The position numbers and the translations under genes were made by a program. The notes under the pieces are model-generated. The model had not been told where the DNA came from. It saw only the letters and a program-made list of their open reading frames with translations, and did no database searches. From Pseudomonadota bacterium (GTDB lineage: Bacteria; Pseudomonadota; Alphaproteobacteria; Ferrovibrionales; Ferrovibrionaceae): a stretch of DNA of 9,698 nucleotides. Positions within the stretch are counted from its first letter, which is position 1; the number at the start of each line of letters is the position of its first letter. The stretch spans positions 1 to 9,698 of the forward strand of contig JAEYTW010000608.1 in assembly GCA_023433835.1 (NCBI GenBank). The letters are read 5' to 3'. Positions 5,830 to 9,698 of this stretch are shown here, piece by piece.

Positions 5830-6800
5830 ACGCCGCCCCCCATGGCGCCAACGCCAGGCCGCGCAACCCCGGCATGCCGCTCGCCCTCGATCTGGTTCAA
5901 GCGATCCAGGTCAATACGAGCGCGGTGGAACGCCGGACCGGCACTCTGCCCGGCCGGCGCAGCGTCAAGAAAGAATGGCAGGCCGCCTGGCTGGTCCGCG
6001 CGCTGGAATGCATCGACCTGACGACGCTGGCCGGCGACGACACGCCGGGGCGCGTGCATCGGCTGTGCGCCAAGGCGCGCAATCCGCTGCGGGCCGACAT
6101 CGTCGCGGGCCTCGGCCTCGATGCCGCCCCGAAGGTCGGCGCGGTCTGCGTCTATCCGACCATGGTGGCGCCGGCCGTCGCGGCCCTGGAAGGCTCGGGC
6201 ATTCCGGTCGCCTCGGTCGCGACCGGCTTTCCCGCCGGGCTGACGCCGCTGCCGCTGCGGCTGCAGGAAATCCGCGAGGCGGTAAAGGACGGCGCGGCCG
6301 AGATCGATATCGTCATCACCCGCGCGCACGTCCTGAACCAGGACTGGCAGGCCCTCTACGACGAGATCCGGGCCATGCGCGAGGCCTGCGGCGACGCCCA
6401 TCTGAAGGCAATCCTCGGCACCGGCGACCTGCGCACGCTGCGCAACGTCGCCCGCGCCTCCCAGGTCGCGATGATGGCGGGCGCCGACTTCATCAAGACC
6501 TCGACCGGCAAGGAAGACGTCAACGCCACCCTGCCGGTCAGCCTGGTGATGCTGCGCGCGATCCGCGACTATTTCGAGGCCACCGGCCATCATGTCGGCT
6601 TCAAGCCGGCCGGCGGCCTGCGCGCCGCCAAGGATGCGCTGAACTGGCTGATCCTGATGAAGGAAGAACTGGGCCGAGACTGGCTCGAACCCGACCTGTT
6701 CCGCATCGGCGCCTCCTCGCTGCTCGGCGATATCGAACGCCAGCTCGAACACTACGTCACCGGGCGCTATGCGTCCCTGTCGCGCCACGCGATGGCCTGA
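5826..6800 (+). CDS. deoC: Deoxyribose-phosphate aldolase (DERA), animal-like long form
   Basis: DeoC splits 2-deoxy-D-ribose-5-phosphate into glyceraldehyde-3-phosphate and acetaldehyde, the last step of deoxynucleoside breakdown in the cytoplasm. The 324-residue product has the class I aldolase barrel with the Schiff-base lysine in DFIKTSTGK (Lys224), the second active-site lysine in GFKPAGG (Lys260) and the catalytic Asp in EIDIVI (Asp161). The length exceeds the roughly 260 residues of the E. coli enzyme and fits the human enzyme (about 318). From memory it shares long blocks with human DERA, such as VKKEWQAAWL, IDLTTL, GDDT, AVCVYP, ALYDEIR and FRIGAS. GGAGG (5814-5818) lies seven bases before the ATG, and the start overlaps the regulator stop, so the two are translationally coupled. 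It ends ten bases before the dehydrogenase gene. Confidence 0.96.
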   Translation: MNAAPHGANARPRNPGMPLALDLVQAIQVNTSAVERRTGTLPGRRSVKKEWQAAWLVRALECIDLTTLAGDDTPGRVHRLCAKARNPLRADIVAGLGLDAAPKVGAVCVYPTMVAPAVAALEGSGIPVASVATGFPAGLTPLPLRLQEIREAVKDGAAEIDIVITRAHVLNQDWQALYDEIRAMREACGDAHLKAILGTGDLRTLRNVARASQVAMMAGADFIKTSTGKEDVNATLPVSLVMLRAIRDYFEATGHHVGFKPAGGLRAAKDALNWLILMKEELGRDWLEPDLFRIGASSLLGDIERQLEHYVTGRYASLSRHAMA

Positions 6801-6810
6801 GGAAATCGAG

Positions 6811-9198
6811 ATGGGCAAGATCACCGACATCCTGCGCACCATGGAATATGGTCCTGCACCCGAAGCCAGCGACGTCGTCACCGCCTGGCTGAAACAGCAC
6901 GCGGCCGGCTTCGACCACTTCATCGGCGGCAAGTTCGTCAAGTCGTCCGACGGCAAGCGCTTCGCCGTGACGAATCCCGCGACCGGCGCCGAGCTCGCCC
7001 AGGTGGCTCAGGGCTCGGCCGCCGATGTCGACCGGGCGGTGAAGGCGGCACGATCGGCGCTGAAGGGCTGGGCCGCGCGCTCGGGCGAGGACCGGGCGCG
7101 CTATCTCTATGCCATCGCCCGCCACGTGCAGAAGCGCGAGCGTTTCCTGTCGGTGCTGGAATGCATGGACAACGGCAAGCCGATCCGCGAGACACGCGAC
7201 ATCGACGTGCCGCTGGTGGCGCGCCATTTCTATCACCATGCCGGCTGGGCTGCGCTGATCGCGGACGAATTCCCGGGCCACGGCCCCGTGGGCGTCTGCG
7301 GCCAGATCATCCCGTGGAATTTCCCGCTCTTGATGCTGGCCTGGAAGATCGCGCCGGCACTTGCCGCCGGCAACACCGTGGTGCTGAAACCGGCCGAGTA
7401 CACGCCCCTGACCGCGCTGGCCTTCGCCGGCATCTGCCGCGAGGTCGGCCTGCCCGACGGCGTCGTCAACATCGTCACCGGCGACGGCGAGACCGGCGCC
7501 GCGCTGGTCGCGCATGACGGTATCGACAAGATCGCCTTCACCGGCTCGACCGAGGTCGGCCGCAGGATCCGCGAGGCGACCGCCGGCACGGGCAAGAAAC
7601 TGTCTCTTGAACTCGGCGGCAAGTCGCCGTTCATCGTCTTCGACGACGCCGATCTCGACAGCGCGGTCGAAGGCGTGGTCGACGCGATCTGGTTCAACCA
7701 GGGCCAGGTCTGCTGCGCCGGCTCGCGCCTCATGGTGCAGGAAGGCGTGGCCGAGCGATTCTATGCCAAGCTGAAGGCGCGGATGGCGACGTTGCGCATC
7801 GGCAACCCGCTCGACAAGGCGATCGACATCGGCGCGATCGTCGCGCCCGTGCAGCTTGCCCGCATCACCGAACTGGTCGAACAGGGCCGGCGCGAAGGGG
7901 CGGCCTGCCACCAGCCGGCCACCGCCCTGCCCGGCCAGGGCCTGTTCTATCCGCCAACGTTGTTCACCGGCGTCGAACCCGCCTCGATGCTGGCCCAGAC
8001 CGAGATCTTCGGGCCGGTGCTGGTCGCCATGACCTTCCGCACGCCGGACGAAGCCGTGGCGCTGGCCAACAATTCGGCCTACGGCCTGTCGGCCTCGATC
8101 TGGTCGGAAAACATCAATCTCTGCCTCGACCAGGCCGCGCGCATGCAGGCCGGCGTGGTGTGGATCAACGGCACCAACATGTTCGATGCGGCCGCCGGCT
8201 TCGGCGGCTACCGCGAAAGCGGCTTCGGCCGCGAAGGCGGGCGCGAGGGCATGCGCGAATACCTGAAGCCGCCGGGCGCGAAGAAAGCGGCGCCCGCCGC
8301 GGCCGCCATGGCGTTCGACGCCACGCCGGCGGCCGACGCGTTGCCGTCGGACGATCTCGACCGCACCGCCAAACTGTTCATCGGCGGCAAGCAGGTGCGC
8401 CCCGATTCCGGCTACAGCTACACGGTGACCGACCCGAAGGGGCGCAGCCTCGGCCAGGCCGGCCTGGGCAACCGCAAGGATATCCGCAACGCGGTCGAGG
8501 CCGCGCACAAGGCCGGCGGCTGGTCCGGCGTCGCCGGGCACAACCGTGCCCAGGTGCTGTTCTTCCTGGCCGAGAACCTCGGCGCCCGGAAGGCGGAGTT
8601 CGCCGCGCGGCTGACCGCGCTGACCGGCCAGAAGCCGGCCGCCTCGGACCGGGAAGTCGCCACCGCGATCGACCGCATCGTCCACTACGCCGCGCTGGCC
8701 GACAAATATGACGGCCGCGTCCATGCGACCAAGGCGCGGCATGTGACGCTCGCCATGCCCGAGCCGTTCGGGGTGATGGGCATCTCCTGCCCCGATGAAC
8801 TGCCGCTGCTCAGCCTCGTCTCGCTGGTCGTGCCGGCGATCGCGCTGGGCAACCGGGTGGTGGCGACGCCGTCGCAGCGCCATCCGCTGATCGCGACCGA
8901 CTTCTATCAGGTACTGGAGACATCCGACGTGCCCGCCGGCGTCGTCAACCTGGTCACCGGCGAACGCGACGTGCTGGCCAGGACGCTGGCCGAGCACGAC
9001 GACGTCGCGGCGCACTGGTATGTCGGCTCGGCCGATGGCTCGGCGATGGTCGAGCGTGCCTCGGCCGGCAACCTGAAGGTCACCTGGGTGAACCACGGCA
9101 TTCAACGCGACTGGCTGTCGCGCGCGGAAGGCCAGGGCGAGGACTTCTTAGGTCGCGCCAGCCAGATCAAGAACATCTGGGTCCCGTACGGGGAATAA
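6811..9198 (+). CDS. ALDH16-family aldehyde dehydrogenase with a second, degenerate ALDH domain
   Basis: The 795-residue product joins two aldehyde dehydrogenase domains. The first (about 32-488) is complete: oxyanion Asn170 in IIPWNFP, cofactor loop FTGSTEVG (243-250), general base Glu267 in LELGGK, nucleophile Cys301 in NQGQVCCAGSR, Glu398 in EIFGPV and the closing FGGYRESGFGREGG. After an Ala/Pro-rich linker (about 489-513), the second (about 518-795) keeps the fold landmarks KLFIGGK, ISCPDELPLLSL, PAIALGN and VNLVTG, but has VNHG where LELGGK should be and ends without a Cys-bearing catalytic half. This architecture matches ALDH16, whose bacterial members are active while the mammalian one lacks the nucleophile. 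It should oxidise an aldehyde with NAD(P)+; acetaldehyde from the aldolase is the obvious candidate, by inference. The ATG at 6811 follows AGGA (6800-6803) with seven bases between; the frame is open to an ATG at 6769 inside deoC, which was rejected. Confidence 0.95.
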   Translation: MGKITDILRTMEYGPAPEASDVVTAWLKQHAAGFDHFIGGKFVKSSDGKRFAVTNPATGAELAQVAQGSAADVDRAVKAARSALKGWAARSGEDRARYLYAIARHVQKRERFLSVLECMDNGKPIRETRDIDVPLVARHFYHHAGWAALIADEFPGHGPVGVCGQIIPWNFPLLMLAWKIAPALAAGNTVVLKPAEYTPLTALAFAGICREVGLPDGVVNIVTGDGETGAALVAHDGIDKIAFTGSTEVGRRIREATAGTGKKLSLELGGKSPFIVFDDADLDSAVEGVVDAIWFNQGQVCCAGSRLMVQEGVAERFYAKLKARMATLRIGNPLDKAIDIGAIVAPVQLARITELVEQGRREGAACHQPATALPGQGLFYPPTLFTGVEPASMLAQTEIFGPVLVAMTFRTPDEAVALANNSAYGLSASIWSENINLCLDQAARMQAGVVWINGTNMFDAAAGFGGYRESGFGREGGREGMREYLKPPGAKKAAPAAAAMAFDATPAADALPSDDLDRTAKLFIGGKQVRPDSGYSYTVTDPKGRSLGQAGLGNRKDIRNAVEAAHKAGGWSGVAGHNRAQVLFFLAENLGARKAEFAARLTALTGQKPAASDREVATAIDRIVHYAALADKYDGRVHATKARHVTLAMPEPFGVMGISCPDELPLLSLVSLVVPAIALGNRVVATPSQRHPLIATDFYQVLETSDVPAGVVNLVTGERDVLARTLAEHDDVAAHWYVGSADGSAMVERASAGNLKVTWVNHGIQRDWLSRAEGQGEDFLGRASQIKNIWVPYGE

Positions 9199-9208
9199 AA
9201 TCCTTCTT

Positions 9209-9298
9209 CGTCATTCCGGCGAAAGCCGGAATCCAGGGCAAGGGCGTAGCAAGCGGCGCTGCGCCTACCCTGGGCCCCGGATCAAGTCCGGGGCGACG
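9209..9298. repeat. Inverted pair of REP-like palindromic repeats (BIME-like)
   Basis: Two palindromic units face each other across a 29-base spacer. The left unit (9209-9238) has the perfect stem ATTCCGGC / GCCGGAAT around a GAAA tetraloop (9213-9232). The right unit (9268-9298) has GCCCCGGA / TCCGGGGC around TCAAG (9274-9294). The units begin alike when read from outside in (CGTCATTCCGG against CGTCGCCCCGG) and both end in CCAGGG, so the whole is an imperfect inverted repeat. Such elements are scattered in many copies in proteobacterial intergenic DNA. Here it lies between convergent genes and may help end transcription or protect 3' ends, although no T-run follows either stem. Confidence 0.75.
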
Positions 9299-9306
9299 AT
9301 CGGCTT

Positions 9307-9672
9307 CTATTCCTCCGTCCCCTCCGACCTCATCGCCCACATCAAGCCGACGACCATGCCCTTGGCCCGTGGCAGCAGGGCAAGCGTCATGACCAGCGCC
9401 ACCGACGGCCACAGGATCATCTGGATCCAGGTGGCGATGTCGGTGGTGCGCACGACATGGACGACGATCGGCACCAGAATGTGGCCGACGATCAGGATGG
9501 TCACCCAGGCGGGCGCGTCGTCGGCACGGATATGGCCGAACGCGTCGCCGCAGGCGGTGCAGTTCGGTACGATCTTGAGATAGCGGTGCAGGATGCGGCC
9601 CTGGCCGCAATTCGGGCAGCGGTTGAGGAAACCGCGGCAGATCGCCTGCAATTTCGAGCGTTCGGTGTCCAT
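9307..9672 (-). CDS. DUF983 family zinc-ribbon membrane protein
   Basis: The 121-residue product carries a four-Cys ribbon at the N-terminus, CPNC (Cys19, Cys22) and CTAC (Cys38, Cys41), separated by the family signature GQGRILHRYLKIVPN, followed by the hallmark FGHIRADDAPAW (45-56). Two hydrophobic segments, about 56-75 and 84-102, should cross the inner membrane. This is DUF983, a family common in alphaproteobacteria with no established biochemical role; any link to respiratory or envelope processes would be conjecture here. Two starts are possible: ATG at 9672, or GTG at 9675 immediately before it; GGGA lies four bases upstream of the GTG. The frame stays open to the window edge, but the upstream residues do not resemble the family. 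It converges on the dehydrogenase gene across the palindromic repeat pair. Confidence 0.9.
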   Translation of the reverse strand: MDTERSKLQAICRGFLNRCPNCGQGRILHRYLKIVPNCTACGDAFGHIRADDAPAWVTILIVGHILVPIVVHVVRTTDIATWIQMILWPSVALVMTLALLPRAKGMVVGLMWAMRSEGTEE

Positions 9673-9698
9673 CACGTCCCAAAAGCAGACGGGGGCGA

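Noticed and set aside
5766..6956. Open frame of 396 codons on the minus strand opposite deoC
   Set aside because: The plus-strand aldolase has all catalytic residues; the opposite frame has none of any family.
6757..9105. Open frame of 782 codons on the minus strand opposite the dehydrogenase gene
   Set aside because: It is a high-GC shadow of ALDH16 with low-complexity Arg/Gly/Asp/His sequence and no recognisable motif.
9213..9232. Intrinsic terminator for the deoC-ALDH16 operon
   Set aside because: The stem is strong, but no T-run follows and the sequence is part of a repeat unit, so it was annotated as a repeat with only possible termination activity.
9167..9682. Open frame of 171 codons running through DUF983 and the palindromic repeats on the minus strand
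   Set aside because: It is out of frame with DUF983, and its C-terminal part (WIPAFAGMT) is the familiar spurious translation of this repeat class.

Overview
The window is GC-rich throughout (only the gap at about 3358-3631 is visibly richer in A+T) and reads as a chromosomal segment of an alphaproteobacterium. Supports for that are a thiC gene led by a TPP riboswitch, an ALDH16-type double-domain aldehyde dehydrogenase, a DUF983 zinc-ribbon membrane protein, and palindromic intergenic repeats of a kind common in alphaproteobacteria. The genus cannot be named from sequence alone. There are no transposases, phage genes, CRISPR arrays, tRNAs or rRNAs.

Left part, minus strand (about 1-3360): a SAM-dependent methyltransferase (2746-3357) overlaps a NodB-like polysaccharide deacetylase (1883-2749) by a GTGA junction. 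The deacetylase then runs directly into a TPP riboswitch (1797-1911), and its stop codon is part of the CUGAGA motif of the aptamer. A 110-base leader with two hairpins, one of which can mask the Shine-Dalgarno sequence, separates the aptamer from thiC (31-1686). thiC itself ends in a TGATG junction that may start a further gene beyond the window edge.

Middle (3358-4896): an A+T-richer divergent gap with a nested inverted repeat, a small unrecognised 69-aa gene on the plus strand (3632-3841), and a convergent EamA/DMT permease (3857-4762).

Right part, plus strand (4860-9198): a compact three-gene operon consisting of a SorC/DeoR-type sugar-phosphate-responsive regulator, a DERA aldolase (deoC), and an ALDH16-family dehydrogenase. 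The genes are joined by an ATGA overlap and a 10-base gap, each with a good ribosome binding site after the first. Two matching palindromes lie over the promoter and start codon of the regulator, the expected layout for autoregulation. The aldolase closely resembles the longer, animal-type DERA, and ALDH16 is also a family with an animal member, so this operon pairs bacterial relatives of two human proteins. The likely role is degradation of 2-deoxyribose-5-phosphate to glyceraldehyde-3-phosphate and acetaldehyde, with the dehydrogenase oxidising the acetaldehyde or a related aldehyde.

Right edge: a 90-base pair of inverted palindromic repeats (9209-9298) separates this operon from a convergent DUF983 gene (9307-9672). 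I found no clear wholly new system. The best leads are the deoC-ALDH16 operon with its twin operator, and the overlap of a coding region with a riboswitch.
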